Shown piece after piece: positions 24,747 through 33,220 of a stretch of DNA of 64,000 bases. The translations under genes and the position numbers were made by a program. The notes below the pieces were generated by a model that worked only from the letters and a program-made list of their open reading frames with translations, was not told where the DNA came from and did not search any database. Every line of letters starts with the position of its first letter. The stretch's first letter is position 1. The DNA lies in the NCBI GenBank assembly GCA_013375455.1, contig JABXJT010000009.1, positions 28,171 through 92,170 of the forward strand. The letters run 5' to 3'. The DNA is from Candidatus Helarchaeota archaeon (lineage in GTDB: Archaea; Asgardarchaeota; Lokiarchaeia; Helarchaeales; HEL-GB-A).

Positions 24747-25895
24747 TTATTTGAGTAATTCCCGGGCTATCACTAATCGTTGGATTTCAGGACTCCCTTG
24801 AGCAACTGTAAAAGTAGTTGCATCCCTTAAAAAGCGTTCAATGGGATATTCCGTGGTAGATCCGAACCCTCCAAGGGTCTTCATGGCTGCCATTGCAGCT
24901 TTTACAGCAAGTTCTGCCCCGTAATACTTTGCCATCGATGCCTCTTTCTTGTGCCACAATCCGTTATCTGCGAGCCAAGCCGCTTTATAAGCCAATAACC
25001 TGGCACATTCAATTTCAGTGGCTATTTCCGTTATTGGGAATTTGATTGCTTCATGTTCAATCAGAGGTTTTCCGAAAGTCTCTCGTTTTTTAGCGAACTT
25101 GAGGGCAATATCAAGTGCCGCCCTAGCGAGACCAACATAACCACAGGCAAGCGTGGGGCGCGTATCATCAAAAGTCATGAGAGCATACTTAAATCCACGT
25201 CCTTCCTCTCCGATTCGGTTTTCGATGGGTACATGACAGTCTTTAAGCACGAGGTCAAATGTTTGATGCCCTTTCACACCGAAACACGTTCTTCTTTTTC
25301 CCAAACTCACTCCAGGAAAATCTTTTTCGACGACAAATGCGCTTATACTGCGACGTCTTTTCGTTGGATCCGTTTTCGCAAAAATTATGAAGATGTCTGC
25401 AAGTTCTGCCATGCTCACTAAACGTTTTTCCCCATTTAAGATATAATCGTCACCCGATTTCTCAGCACGCGTTTGAATGGAGCCAGCATCCGAACCTGCC
25501 CCTTCCTCCGTCAAGGAAAATGCTGCAAAAATTTCTCCTTTTGCATGACGCGATAGATATTTTTGTTTTAATTCTTCACTCCCACCAAATCCAATTACTA
25601 GAGTGGTCACCCCAGAAACTTCAATGAGTGTTGCGATTGGAAGGCTAGCATAGGCTATTTCTTCCATCAAAATGCAAATATCTAATCTATCTAATTCTAA
25701 CCCATCAAATTTCTTCGGGATCCAAGCTGCCGTGTATTTATAAGGTGGGTTTCGCATGATTTTTATTAATTCCCTCGGGATAACATCAGTTTCATCAACT
25801 TTGGCTGCAACAGGGGCTACATGTTTCTGTGTGAATTCCTGAACCTGTCGCTGTAATTCCCTCTGTCTTGGACTTAATTCAAATGAATATGGCAT
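24747..25895 (-). CDS. MCAD-like acyl-CoA dehydrogenase with Gln in place of the catalytic Glu
   Basis: 382 aa from the ATG at 25895 (MPYSFELSPRQREL). The frame stays open to 26012, but that extension would overlap the divergent nitroreductase start. Standard ACAD segments are present: FSLTEEGAGSDAGSIQTRAE, FDDTRPTLACGYVGLARAAL, KRETFGKPLIEHEAIKFPIT and MKTLGGFGSTTEYPIERFLR. The region equivalent to human MCAD YEGT (Glu376, catalytic base) reads VAQGSPEIQ, so the base is Gln366, encoded CAA. The helix-G alternative Glu used by isovaleryl-CoA dehydrogenase is also absent. Either the activity is altered or another residue acts as base. Confidence 0.9.
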   Translation of the reverse strand: MPYSFELSPRQRELQRQVQEFTQKHVAPVAAKVDETDVIPRELIKIMRNPPYKYTAAWIPKKFDGLELDRLDICILMEEIAYASLPIATLIEVSGVTTLVIGFGGSEELKQKYLSRHAKGEIFAAFSLTEEGAGSDAGSIQTRAEKSGDDYILNGEKRLVSMAELADIFIIFAKTDPTKRRRSISAFVVEKDFPGVSLGKRRTCFGVKGHQTFDLVLKDCHVPIENRIGEEGRGFKYALMTFDDTRPTLACGYVGLARAALDIALKFAKKRETFGKPLIEHEAIKFPITEIATEIECARLLAYKAAWLADNGLWHKKEASMAKYYGAELAVKAAMAAMKTLGGFGSTTEYPIERFLRDATTFTVAQGSPEIQRLVIARELLK

Positions 25896-25992
25896 GTTCC
25901 TATTTATTTTCGTAAAGATTAAAGAATGTATTGCTAAAAATTCAATAAGAGGACTGATTTTATTTTCAAAAATACAATCGGAGGCGTAAGAT

Positions 25993-26691
25993 TTGGATGT
26001 TTTAGAAGCCATTTACTCAAGAAGAAGTATTCGAGAATTTAAAGAAGATGAGAAAATTCCAGATGAATTCCTTGAAAAAATACTCGATGCAGCCAGATAT
26101 GCTCCGAGTCCCGAAAATTCTCAGCAATGGCGGTTCATAATTAGTCGCGATGGTGAATTAAAAAAGATTGTGGCGGACATATGTCAAGAGCGAGCTCAAG
26201 ATATCTTTGGTGGACAACCTTATGAGACCACTCAAGAAAGAATGTGGTATTTACCTGAACGCATTCGATTACGAGCCTTAGAAAGTGCAATTGATGGAAG
26301 TTTATTTCGATATCCTGAAAAATCAGACGTTTTAATTTTCTGTTGTTACTCTGATAGTTTCCATGATATTCCTGTCCCTGATTCCATTTATGTGACGGGG
26401 ATATCGTCACTTGTAAGCTTGAGCATGTCAATTCAGAACATGTGGTTAGCTGCAACGGCTCTAGGGATCGGTTGCGGATTCATGGCAATTCCGTTTGGTG
26501 ATAAACGATACGCACCAATACTCACGGAATTATTGGGAATTCCTTCCTCATGGAAACCTTTAACAGTATTTTGTCTGGGGATTCCTAAAAGAAAGAGAAC
26601 TCTTGGCCCAGCTCGATTTCCTTTAGAGGCAATTGTCTTTGATGAACAGTGGGGCCGCCCATATAAACGAATGATACTAAGAGAGGGATGA
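25993..26691 (+). CDS. Nitroreductase-family FMN oxidoreductase
   Basis: 232 aa with a TTG start and SD GGAGG at 25980-25984, 8 nt away. The nitroreductase signature is clear: LEAIYSRRSIREFKEDEKIP, ILDAARYAPSPENSQQWRFI (FMN binding), SIQNMWLAATALGIGCGFMA, and the C-terminal GIPKRKRT segment. These homodimeric flavoproteins reduce nitroaromatics, quinones or enones, or act in F420/cofactor metabolism. It is divergent from the acyl-CoA dehydrogenase and leads a run with two small ribbon-helix-helix-like genes. Confidence 0.9.
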   Translation: MDVLEAIYSRRSIREFKEDEKIPDEFLEKILDAARYAPSPENSQQWRFIISRDGELKKIVADICQERAQDIFGGQPYETTQERMWYLPERIRLRALESAIDGSLFRYPEKSDVLIFCCYSDSFHDIPVPDSIYVTGISSLVSLSMSIQNMWLAATALGIGCGFMAIPFGDKRYAPILTELLGIPSSWKPLTVFCLGIPKRKRTLGPARFPLEAIVFDEQWGRPYKRMILREG

Positions 26692-26695
26692 TGTG

Positions 26696-26911
26696 ATGAA
26701 AATATCTTTAACATTGAAAGAAAAATCCATTGAAATTCTAAAACAAATCGCAGAGGAACAGGAAATTCCAAAAGAAACACTATGTGAGATGATCCTAGAT
26801 GCGTGGATTGGTTTTGGTGGTCAAATTTGGTCTGGTGATTATAAAAAAACCCGTGCGTTCATAATCGATTGGCCGGTTAGAAGAAACATAATTAAAATGG
26901 AGATTAAATAG
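26696..26911 (+). CDS. Small ribbon-helix-helix-like protein
   Basis: About 71 aa from the ATG at 26696; a GTG at 26693 directly precedes it. It starts 4 nt after the nitroreductase stop, with a purine-rich SD inside that gene's end. An N-terminal strand (MKISLTLKEK) followed by two helices (EILKQIAEEQEIPKETLCEM onward) resembles a ribbon-helix-helix DNA-binding fold. The tail is basic (KKTRAFIIDWPVRRNIIKME). It may regulate this small locus. The assignment rests on secondary structure by eye. Confidence 0.6.
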   Translation: MKISLTLKEKSIEILKQIAEEQEIPKETLCEMILDAWIGFGGQIWSGDYKKTRAFIIDWPVRRNIIKMEIK

Positions 26912-26925
26912 AGGGAGGTTAGTTC

Positions 26926-27177
26926 ATGGCATTTTGGCTCGGAAAAGTTGATATTCAAGAAAAAGACTTGTCGAAATTCTTTAGAGAACGTAAAAAATTA
27001 ATGGAATATTACTTGGATGAAATGAAATTACGAATTATCATTAAATTGAATTTAGAAGAATTAAAAGAATTTGAAAAGGCTGTAATACAAAAATACGGTA
27101 GTTTTTCATCATTACATTCAAAAAAGGCAGCTCAAACGGCATTAAAACAGTGGATTCAAGAAATTTTAAGCAAATAG
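26926..27177 (+). CDS. Small basic helical protein, RHH-like
   Basis: 83 aa with SD gaggg/aggtt just upstream of the ATG at 26926, 14 nt after the preceding small gene. Residues ~34-80 (LRIIIKLNLEELKEFEKAVI onward, then KKAAQTALKQWIQEIL) give a strand-helix-helix pattern that could be a ribbon-helix-helix domain. The N-terminal part is charged and helical. No toxin signature is seen in either small gene. Function unknown. Confidence 0.6.
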   Translation: MAFWLGKVDIQEKDLSKFFRERKKLMEYYLDEMKLRIIIKLNLEELKEFEKAVIQKYGSFSSLHSKKAAQTALKQWIQEILSK

Positions 27178-27371
27178 TAAATTAAAATGGATTACCTTTT
27201 TTTATGCTTGCACTAAATATAATAGATAGTATAGTGAAATATCGACATATTTCAATCATATATATTTGGAGATGACTTCTCCTATCATCCCAGTCAAAAA
27301 TATCTCGGTATTTTTACAATGTCACTCGCTTCTATTAATCCAAAAGTGGTTTTATTTTCTAGAAGTCTTGT

Positions 27372-27396
27372 AACTTTATAATCTCTCTATAAAGTT
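27372..27396. promoter_or_regulatory. 9-bp inverted repeat overlapping a TATA-like box
   Basis: AACTTTATA, a 7-nt spacer, then TATAAAGTT form a perfect inverted repeat. The right arm contains a TATA-like CTATAAAG about 30 nt upstream of the small gene at 27421, so a protein bound here would block that promoter. RHH-like proteins encoded just upstream are candidate ligands (inference). Confidence 0.5.
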
Positions 27397-27420
27397 GTAA
27401 TTACACGTGGTGATAGGATA

Positions 27421-27606
27421 ATGAACTATGGTAACATTGAAATTCAGAAATGGCGGGATGAAGAGTATTTTTGTGCTCGGATAATAATCAAGATAGATGA
27501 TCCTTATTTAGAAAAAGAAAGATTTGTTAGCGCGAGAAATAAAGTAGAATTCAACCGAGAAATTGAAAGAGTTTTACGAACAGGCTTTGATTCTGTTTTA
27601 CATTAG
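27421..27606 (+). CDS. Small hypothetical protein (61 aa)
   Basis: MNYGNIEIQKWRDEEYFCAR, then a charged helical C-terminus. The ATG is preceded by ggtgatagg, a plausible SD, and by a TATA-like element embedded in an inverted repeat. No domain is recognised. The well-placed expression signals and a codon composition like its neighbours are the only support for a real gene. Confidence 0.5.
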   Translation: MNYGNIEIQKWRDEEYFCARIIIKIDDPYLEKERFVSARNKVEFNREIERVLRTGFDSVLH

Positions 27607-27661
27607 AATTCATCACCTGTTCAAAAAATTTTTATCGTTCTTTAAACTTTTTTCATTCTAT

Positions 27662-28231
27662 TTACTGATTTTGACTTGGTTTTGAAAAGCGGTAATTTAG
27701 TATGAACCATATACTAGTCGTTGATATCAAGGTTAAAATAGCAAATCCCCATAATCCCAAAAACTCTAGCGAAGGAGGCGGACTTAAAGTCCAATTGATG
27801 TTATATTTCGACGTGTTTAAAAAGAAAGTGATAAACCAAATAGAAACCATGATGCAAGTGGTAATCCACCAAGTACTACGATGAAAATATCGAAACTTTT
27901 TTTTGTATCCAATAAATGCAATAATAATTGCAAAAATATGCGTGGTAATACCAACTACAATCCAAGAAGGGCCGAATATCAAAGTGTTAGGGTCCTTAAT
28001 CAAAATTCCCTTAATCAGAAAAATAACTGTTAATAATGGAAAAAGCACTAAAAATGTTCCAATACTATAAAGTAATCTGTAATGTGTTACCAATCCCAAT
28101 CCAAGAAATATAAGTATTATATTACACAAGTTAAATGCATCAGCTGGAACTCCAACAAAGGAGTAATAAAAAATAGTGAAACCAAACGTTATTAATGCGC
28201 TCAAACCCAAAATTTCATATTTATCCACCAT
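27662..28231 (-). CDS. Membrane protein with about six TM helices
   Basis: 189 aa from the ATG at 28231 (MVDKYEILGL); an in-frame GTG two codons upstream is the longer option. Six hydrophobic segments cover almost the whole chain, from LSALITFGFTIFYYSFVG near the N-terminus to AILTLISTTSIWFIL near the C-terminus, with a short polar tail. No family recognised. It is divergent from queA and converges on the 61-aa gene. Confidence 0.65.
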   Translation of the reverse strand: MVDKYEILGLSALITFGFTIFYYSFVGVPADAFNLCNIILIFLGLGLVTHYRLLYSIGTFLVLFPLLTVIFLIKGILIKDPNTLIFGPSWIVVGITTHIFAIIIAFIGYKKKFRYFHRSTWWITTCIMVSIWFITFFLNTSKYNINWTLSPPPSLEFLGLWGFAILTLISTTSIWFILNYRFSKPSQNQ

Positions 28232-28389
28232 GAGCACGCTCTAAAGTCTAATTTTATAGATAAGGTTTCTCTTGTAAGTTTGATAACACAGATTAATTAT
28301 TTGATTTCTCTCTATTTATTAACCGAAATCAGGGCACAAAAACATTATGAGGAATTCGAAAAAATAATTACAATTAAGGATAGAAGATA

Positions 28390-29421
28390 ATGATAAAGTT
28401 AGAAGATTACGATTACATTTTACCCAAAGAGAAAATTGCGCAGCATCCAGCGCAAAAACGTGACCGATCCAAATTACTGGTCATAATTCATAATCAAATC
28501 AAACACAAACACTTTTACCAGATCGGCGATGAAATCGAAAAAGGGGATGTTATTGTAGTCAATAACACAAAAGTGATTTCATCTATCTTGAAAGGGCAAA
28601 AGGAAACTGGGGGAAAAATTGAAGCAGTTTTTTTAAGGGAGATTGATCCTCAAAGTAATGAGTGGGAATGCCTTTTGAAAGGGCGTAAGTTGAGAATCGG
28701 GGGCAAAATTCTATTTTCAAATGATCAATTAATGGGCACCATCATAGAATGGAAAAAATTTGGGCAATTTGTCGTAAGATTTTCCTCAGTCAAGCCTGTC
28801 GAGGAATTCTTGAAGGAGAGAGGTGTTATCGCGCTTCCACCTTATATTAAGGCACCTCAAGATGATTTATCTCGCTATCAAACGATATACGCCTCTCAGG
28901 AAGGGTCTATTGCAGCACCCACGGCTGGTTTCCATTTTACGCCCGAGTTAATTCAAAATATCGAAAAAAGAGGTGCAAAATTTGTTGAACTCACGCTTCA
29001 CGTCGGCTACTCGACATTTATGCCCTTAAATAACGAAATCTTATTGAATCATAAAATGGAACCCGAATATTTTATCATCCCTCCCGATACTATTGCCACA
29101 ATTGAAGAATGCCAGCATCAAAATTATAGATTGATTGTTATTGGAACAACGACTTTAAAGGCCTTGGAAAGCGCAGTGAATAATAAAGGAAAGATTACGA
29201 AAGTAAATGGATGGAGCGACTTATTTATTACTCCAAATTATTCTTTTAAGTCAGATATATCCCGGATGGTCACAAATTTTCATATGCCTAAATCTTCTCC
29301 GCTTCTAATGGTATGTGCTTATGCTGGAAAAGAACGGATTTTCAATGCATATCAAGAAGCCCTCTCAAATAACTATAGGTTCTATAGTTTTGGGGATGCC
29401 ATGCTCATAGATAGGGAATAA
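28390..29421 (+). CDS. queA: S-adenosylmethionine:tRNA ribosyltransferase-isomerase QueA
   Basis: 343 aa, the family length, with its recognised segments: DYDYILPKEKIAQHPAQKRD, VIVVNNTKVISSILKGQK, ALPPYIKAP, YASQEGSIAAPTAGFHFTPE, TLHVGYSTFMPL and RMVTNFHMPKSSPLLMVCA. QueA transfers the ribosyl part of SAM to preQ1 at position 34 of tRNAs Tyr, Asp, Asn and His, giving epoxyqueuosine. The pathway is characteristically bacterial; archaea mostly make archaeosine at position 15. It converges on queH 4 bp away, and the two enzymes catalyse consecutive steps. Confidence 0.95.
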   Translation: MIKLEDYDYILPKEKIAQHPAQKRDRSKLLVIIHNQIKHKHFYQIGDEIEKGDVIVVNNTKVISSILKGQKETGGKIEAVFLREIDPQSNEWECLLKGRKLRIGGKILFSNDQLMGTIIEWKKFGQFVVRFSSVKPVEEFLKERGVIALPPYIKAPQDDLSRYQTIYASQEGSIAAPTAGFHFTPELIQNIEKRGAKFVELTLHVGYSTFMPLNNEILLNHKMEPEYFIIPPDTIATIEECQHQNYRLIVIGTTTLKALESAVNNKGKITKVNGWSDLFITPNYSFKSDISRMVTNFHMPKSSPLLMVCAYAGKERIFNAYQEALSNNYRFYSFGDAMLIDRE

Positions 29422-29425
29422 AACA

Positions 29426-29965
29426 TTATTTTTTCATTGAAAAAACGCACCCACAATAATTCTGCCGATAGAGATCATGTTCTTTGCTAATTTTAATACT
29501 TTTTTTAAATCCATTTTTCTTCTTAAAATTTTTAGATAAAAATTCGAGCTTATATTCCTTAGCAACCTGCGCCCCTAATTGATTTATAACCTTCGCATTT
29601 TTATGAGGACTAATGGTGAGCGTGGTGGTAAACCACTCAAATCCATTGCTTTTTGCATGATGAGCAGTCCTCTTAAGACGTGATTCAATGCAAATTCGGC
29701 ACCGCTCCCCGCCCTCAGGCTCCTCCCCTAACCCTTTAACTAATTCAAACCATTCATCAGGCTCGTATTCATCTATAATGAGAGGGGTTTTCGCTTTCTC
29801 TACATAAATTTTCAGCGATTGTAAGCGCTTTAGATGCTCTTCATTAGGATGAATATTAGAATTCGAGAAAAAAAGGGTCACATCAAATGATTCTTGCTGT
29901 AATTCATTAATTGCATGCGTGGCACATGGTCCGCAGCAAACGTGAAGAAGAATTCTTTTCATCAA
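29426..29965 (-). CDS. queH: Epoxyqueuosine reductase QueH
   Basis: 179 aa. Motifs of the QueH (DUF208) family are present: ILLHVCCGPCATHAINELQQ at the N-terminus, YEPDEWFELVKGL, EPEGGERCRICIESRLKRTA, FTTTLTISPHKNAKVINQLG, and YRQNYCGCVFSMKK. The conserved cysteines bind a [4Fe-4S] cluster and a metal. QueH reduces epoxyqueuosine to queuosine, the final step, and replaces QueG. It is convergent with queA. In an archaeon the pair implies queuosine formation at G34; tRNA-Tyr(GTA) and tRNA-Asp(GTC) in this window are expected substrates. Confidence 0.93.
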   Translation of the reverse strand: MMKRILLHVCCGPCATHAINELQQESFDVTLFFSNSNIHPNEEHLKRLQSLKIYVEKAKTPLIIDEYEPDEWFELVKGLGEEPEGGERCRICIESRLKRTAHHAKSNGFEWFTTTLTISPHKNAKVINQLGAQVAKEYKLEFLSKNFKKKNGFKKSIKISKEHDLYRQNYCGCVFSMKK

Positions 29966-30088
29966 TTAGTTTAAACCAGTAGCCTTCAAAAATTTTTCAC
30001 AATAATGATTATAAAAACATCAAACTTTTTAATATAATATTTCCAAATAGTGTACAAAATAGAAATTAAATTATGAGGGTGAAATTAG

Positions 30089-30370
30089 ATGTCAATCAAG
30101 GATCAGAAAGATGCTGAGCTCAAAGCAATGGATGACCCACAATTTAAGGATTTCATTGATAAAAATAAAGATGCTCGTGTTTATACGCGAACTATTGACG
30201 CAAAGGAACTAGAAAGAATAATGAGCGAACATCCAGATAAATTCAAAGATACTAAACCTCAAGAAGTCATAATGGTACAAGCAATGAAGCAAACTCTCGG
30301 AATTCCGGAAGAAAGTCAAAAAACAGTATTCATAGATCCAAAGACAGGGAAAGTTCTAATGACTTTCTAA
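30089..30370 (+). CDS. Hypothetical protein (93 aa)
   Basis: Starts ATG after gagggtga (SD-like). The sequence is charged and helical at first (IKDQKDAELKAMDDPQFKDF), then ARVYTRTIDAKELERIMSEH, ending TVFIDPKTGKVLMTF, a probable beta hairpin. Not recognised. It stands alone between queH and the MmgE/PrpD gene, each on the opposite strand. The protein-like composition and SD support a real gene. Confidence 0.65.
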   Translation: MSIKDQKDAELKAMDDPQFKDFIDKNKDARVYTRTIDAKELERIMSEHPDKFKDTKPQEVIMVQAMKQTLGIPEESQKTVFIDPKTGKVLMTF

Positions 30371-30416
30371 ATACCTTATCTTTTCAATATTTTTTATTTT
30401 TATGGTTTAATTTCTC

Positions 30417-31874
30417 TTAATTTACTATTAGAAACTCAACCAAATCACGAATTTTGTGTTTTTCCAGCTCATTGATCGTTTGGATGGCTTTCTCTATTTG
30501 GGAATCAGAAATTCCGACCGATTTAGCTTCTTGGGTAAACTTTTTCTCCATTGGATAGAGCTTGCCACCTGCAGCTCCCGTTGGAATTTCCACTTTTGCA
30601 CTCCACTTTTCCCCAGTTTTCATTCTAATTAAAACCTTACAACCACAATACATTTTCCATTGACTGAAATCCCATTGGCCTAAATGAAAATCAGGAGCTG
30701 AGATATCTCCATAAGGCACTATTTGTGCGCTTTTCCCCGAGAATCCAAGATCCGGGGCTATTTTTACTTTTTGCGCCAGTTCATGAACAGTAGGGTCAAG
30801 AAACCGTTCGACAGTGAATTGTTCAGGGGTAAGTTTCTGATCGATGAGGATGACCGCGACGTTGTAAGGTTGGTAGAAATTTAACGCCACTGGACTTTGT
30901 ACCCGCTTGAGTTCTTCGAGATTCGTGAAAGGGCGCGACATATCATCCATCATTGCACTTAATAGAGAATTTGAAATTTTGATGCTTTCTATTTCTTGAT
31001 AATTTAACGTTTTCCCGGTTTTCTTGACCTTATCCAGAATTTTAAAAATAGTATCGGCTATTGAATCAACGTATGCACAACCAGGATAGCATTTGAACGA
31101 TAAAGTGAGAGTTGCCCACGCCTTCCCTAAATCGCTATCCACGACATTCTCATAATTAGCCTCCGAAAAAAACTTATTAAACCCTTGAGGATCTTCAAAA
31201 ATGGCTCTAGCGCCTATAAAGCCATTCTTCGCTAGATAAGCTGACTCTACACCAATTTTAGCGGGAATTGAAGCAGTCAAAAATTTTGAATGGGGACCAA
31301 AGAATCCCACAGGAATAGTGATAGGAGCTTGATAAAACGCAATTCCTAAAGCATGGGTTATTTCCTTCTCAGACAATCCCAACAACCGACTCGCTATAAC
31401 AGCTCCTCCTGCTAAATGTATAAAACTTTGTTGTTGACCTTCGCCTGGAGGATATATAGATAATCCCACTCTCCCCATGACTTCATTACCAATAATCATA
31501 CATGTTAAATACTCCTTTCCCGAAATATCTAATTTTTCTCCTAAAGCTAACGGAATTGAGTAAGCACTTGTACCCGTATGTGTCGTGAGTAAGTAATCAT
31601 CATAATCTAACCCCATCGAGAACGCACAATTAGTATACAACGCATTTAACACAGATGTCTTAGAACCAGATGGAAATATAGTCGCTTCGGGTCTTGAATT
31701 GTAATTCATAATCGTTTCTAAGATAATTTGTCCACCAATTGTTGTAGACCCCGCAAAGCAAGCTCCTAACATTCCTAATAACTGTTGTTTACCCATTTCA
31801 ATTACATTCTTAGGGATTTTATCATAAGACATTGAACAAACCCATTCGGCTATGTTTTCCGCTTTTGTTCCCAT
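30417..31874 (-). CDS. MmgE/PrpD family protein (2-methylcitrate dehydratase-like)
   Basis: 485 aa, full family length. It starts MGTKAENIAEWVCSMSYDKI and continues KQQLLGMLGACFAGSTT, FSMGLDYDDYLLTTHTGTSA, HLAGGAVIASRLLGLSEKEI, SFKCYPGCAYVDSIAD and VALNFYQPYNVAVILIDQKL, all typical of MmgE/PrpD. The family includes 2-methylcitrate dehydratase (propionate oxidation), cis-aconitate decarboxylase and iminodisuccinate epimerase, so the substrate is open. In this acyl-CoA-rich setting methylcitrate chemistry is plausible but unproven. A degraded relative lies at 33221-33334. Confidence 0.92.
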   Translation of the reverse strand: MGTKAENIAEWVCSMSYDKIPKNVIEMGKQQLLGMLGACFAGSTTIGGQIILETIMNYNSRPEATIFPSGSKTSVLNALYTNCAFSMGLDYDDYLLTTHTGTSAYSIPLALGEKLDISGKEYLTCMIIGNEVMGRVGLSIYPPGEGQQQSFIHLAGGAVIASRLLGLSEKEITHALGIAFYQAPITIPVGFFGPHSKFLTASIPAKIGVESAYLAKNGFIGARAIFEDPQGFNKFFSEANYENVVDSDLGKAWATLTLSFKCYPGCAYVDSIADTIFKILDKVKKTGKTLNYQEIESIKISNSLLSAMMDDMSRPFTNLEELKRVQSPVALNFYQPYNVAVILIDQKLTPEQFTVERFLDPTVHELAQKVKIAPDLGFSGKSAQIVPYGDISAPDFHLGQWDFSQWKMYCGCKVLIRMKTGEKWSAKVEIPTGAAGGKLYPMEKKFTQEAKSVGISDSQIEKAIQTINELEKHKIRDLVEFLIVN

Positions 31875-32218
31875 AATGGATCACACTCTCAAACGAAATA
31901 TGAATCTTTTAGCATAAAAAACCTTTTTTCTAAAAGGAGAATTGCACGTTTATTTAAACGAAAAAAAAAGAGAGGGGGTTTAGAGGATTTATTATTTCCG
32001 TTTTTTGGGACTTTGATTACAAGCATCATTAGATTGTACCTAAAATAAGAAATAAAAGATATGAAATTCCTAATTATAAACAAATAGCTCATATACGAAA
32101 AATAAAAGTTTTAATTTAGTCGGTTCAATTTTTTTTATAGAGTTAAAAATTAATTTATGAATTTTTAACTATCAACCTTTAAAATCTATGAATAAAAATG
32201 AATAATGCGTGATGAAGT
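31875..32218. other. 344-bp AT-rich intergenic region
   Basis: Divergent spacer between MmgE/PrpD and the small gene at 32219. It contains long A/T runs and an A9 tract followed by gagaggggg, but no convincing gene. A 67-codon frame on the minus strand has low-complexity composition and no SD. It presumably holds both promoters; no clear TATA/BRE pair could be singled out. Confidence 0.5.
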
Positions 32219-32509
32219 ATGTCGGAAAAGTATGTACCGATTAAACAACCTTCAAGGGCAGAAGTACTTTATGAATATATCAACAATGCAGTTTTTCCCA
32301 TTGGAATATTAAAATTTACTAAAAAGGATAAAATAGACTCGCATCAAATAAAAGTCGTGAAATACTCGAAAGAGGATCAAGATTTCACGCAATTGAAGCA
32401 GCTTGCTAACTTGATCTCCCCGACACAAGCATTACCGAAAGCTGTTCAGGTGGACGGTAGAGAGATTGGGGACGTGCCATTTAGTAAAAATAGCTCAATT
32501 ATTAGATAG
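32219..32509 (+). CDS. Hypothetical protein (96 aa)
   Basis: The ATG is preceded by gtgatga. The protein starts SEKYVPIKQPSRAEVLYEYI and contains FPIGILKFTKKDKIDSHQIK, a central QLKQLANLISPTQALPKAVQ helix, and a tail VDGREIGDVPFSKNSSIIR. No family recognised. A G/C-rich hairpin 64 bp beyond the stop may terminate it. Confidence 0.6.
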   Translation: MSEKYVPIKQPSRAEVLYEYINNAVFPIGILKFTKKDKIDSHQIKVVKYSKEDQDFTQLKQLANLISPTQALPKAVQVDGREIGDVPFSKNSSIIR

Positions 32510-32572
32510 TTTTATTTAATTCTGGCTATATTTTATTAATATAAACGTCCTGAACCGTGCCTAAAACATTAT

Positions 32573-32596
32573 GGGGGGTATAGTCCCCCTTTATTA
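32573..32596 (+). terminator. Possible hairpin terminator
   Basis: GGGGG (within 32573-32578), loop TATAGT, CCCCC (32585-32589), then TTTATTATT. This is the strongest short GC stem in the surrounding AT-rich 300 bp. It lies downstream of the 96-aa gene. The rest of 32510-32807 shows nothing else I can support. Confidence 0.4.
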
Positions 32597-32807
32597 TTCT
32601 ATAATATTAGGAATTATGTTTGTACTTTCTATTTGGAAAACTTGACTCAATCTATAAATAATCAGTGCCAGATTAAAATAAAATCAAAAATTATATTCAT
32701 CAGAAATTCCTTTTGTACTATAATTATTCACCTTAAATTTTCATAATAGTAATTTAATATAAACAAAACTGTAATTAAAATGGGGCTTAAAGGTAAGGAT
32801 TTGAGCT

Positions 32808-33167
32808 ATGGGAGATTCTACTGACGAAAAAGTTGATTACAAATCTTTCAAGCAAAAAAAGATTAGATATATACGATTTGGAATGTGGTTCTGTATTTTC
32901 GTCATCCCCCTTATATTAGTTTTAATCCTCTCATATTTAACGGGGTTAAGATCGTTGGCAACAATGGATATTATCATATTAATTGTATTAGGTGTCATAA
33001 GCATTATTTTGATTTTTAATATTTTTAAAAATCCGCGATGTAATATATGTAACAACAGGACTAAATTCATTGCTATTATGAAGAAAAATTTCGCGGGTAG
33101 TTATTTTTATTGTAAAACATGTAATAAACACTTTGCTGACAATGATAAACAGATGGATAGATTTTAA
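32808..33167 (+). CDS. Small membrane protein with C-terminal zinc ribbon
   Basis: 119 aa. Two TM helices (about 25-45, FGMWFCIFVIPLILVLILSY, and 55-75, MDIIILIVLGVISIILIFNI) are followed by CNICNNRTKFIAI and YCKTCNKHF, a four-cysteine zinc ribbon on the cytoplasmic side. No family recognised. It precedes the PrpD remnant on the opposite strand. The intact cysteine pairs support a real protein. Confidence 0.65.
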   Translation: MGDSTDEKVDYKSFKQKKIRYIRFGMWFCIFVIPLILVLILSYLTGLRSLATMDIIILIVLGVISIILIFNIFKNPRCNICNNRTKFIAIMKKNFAGSYFYCKTCNKHFADNDKQMDRF

Positions 33168-33220
33168 AGCTGATTGATTCAATCATCCATGCGGAGCCAA
33201 GGTCACTATCAAGAATTTTC

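Noticed and set aside
25896..26012. N-terminal extension of the acyl-CoA dehydrogenase
   Set aside because: The extension has no ACAD similarity and overlaps the divergent nitroreductase start; ATG 25895 fits the family.
31889..32092. 67-codon minus-strand frame
   Set aside because: Low-complexity AT-rich sequence without SD; treated as non-coding.
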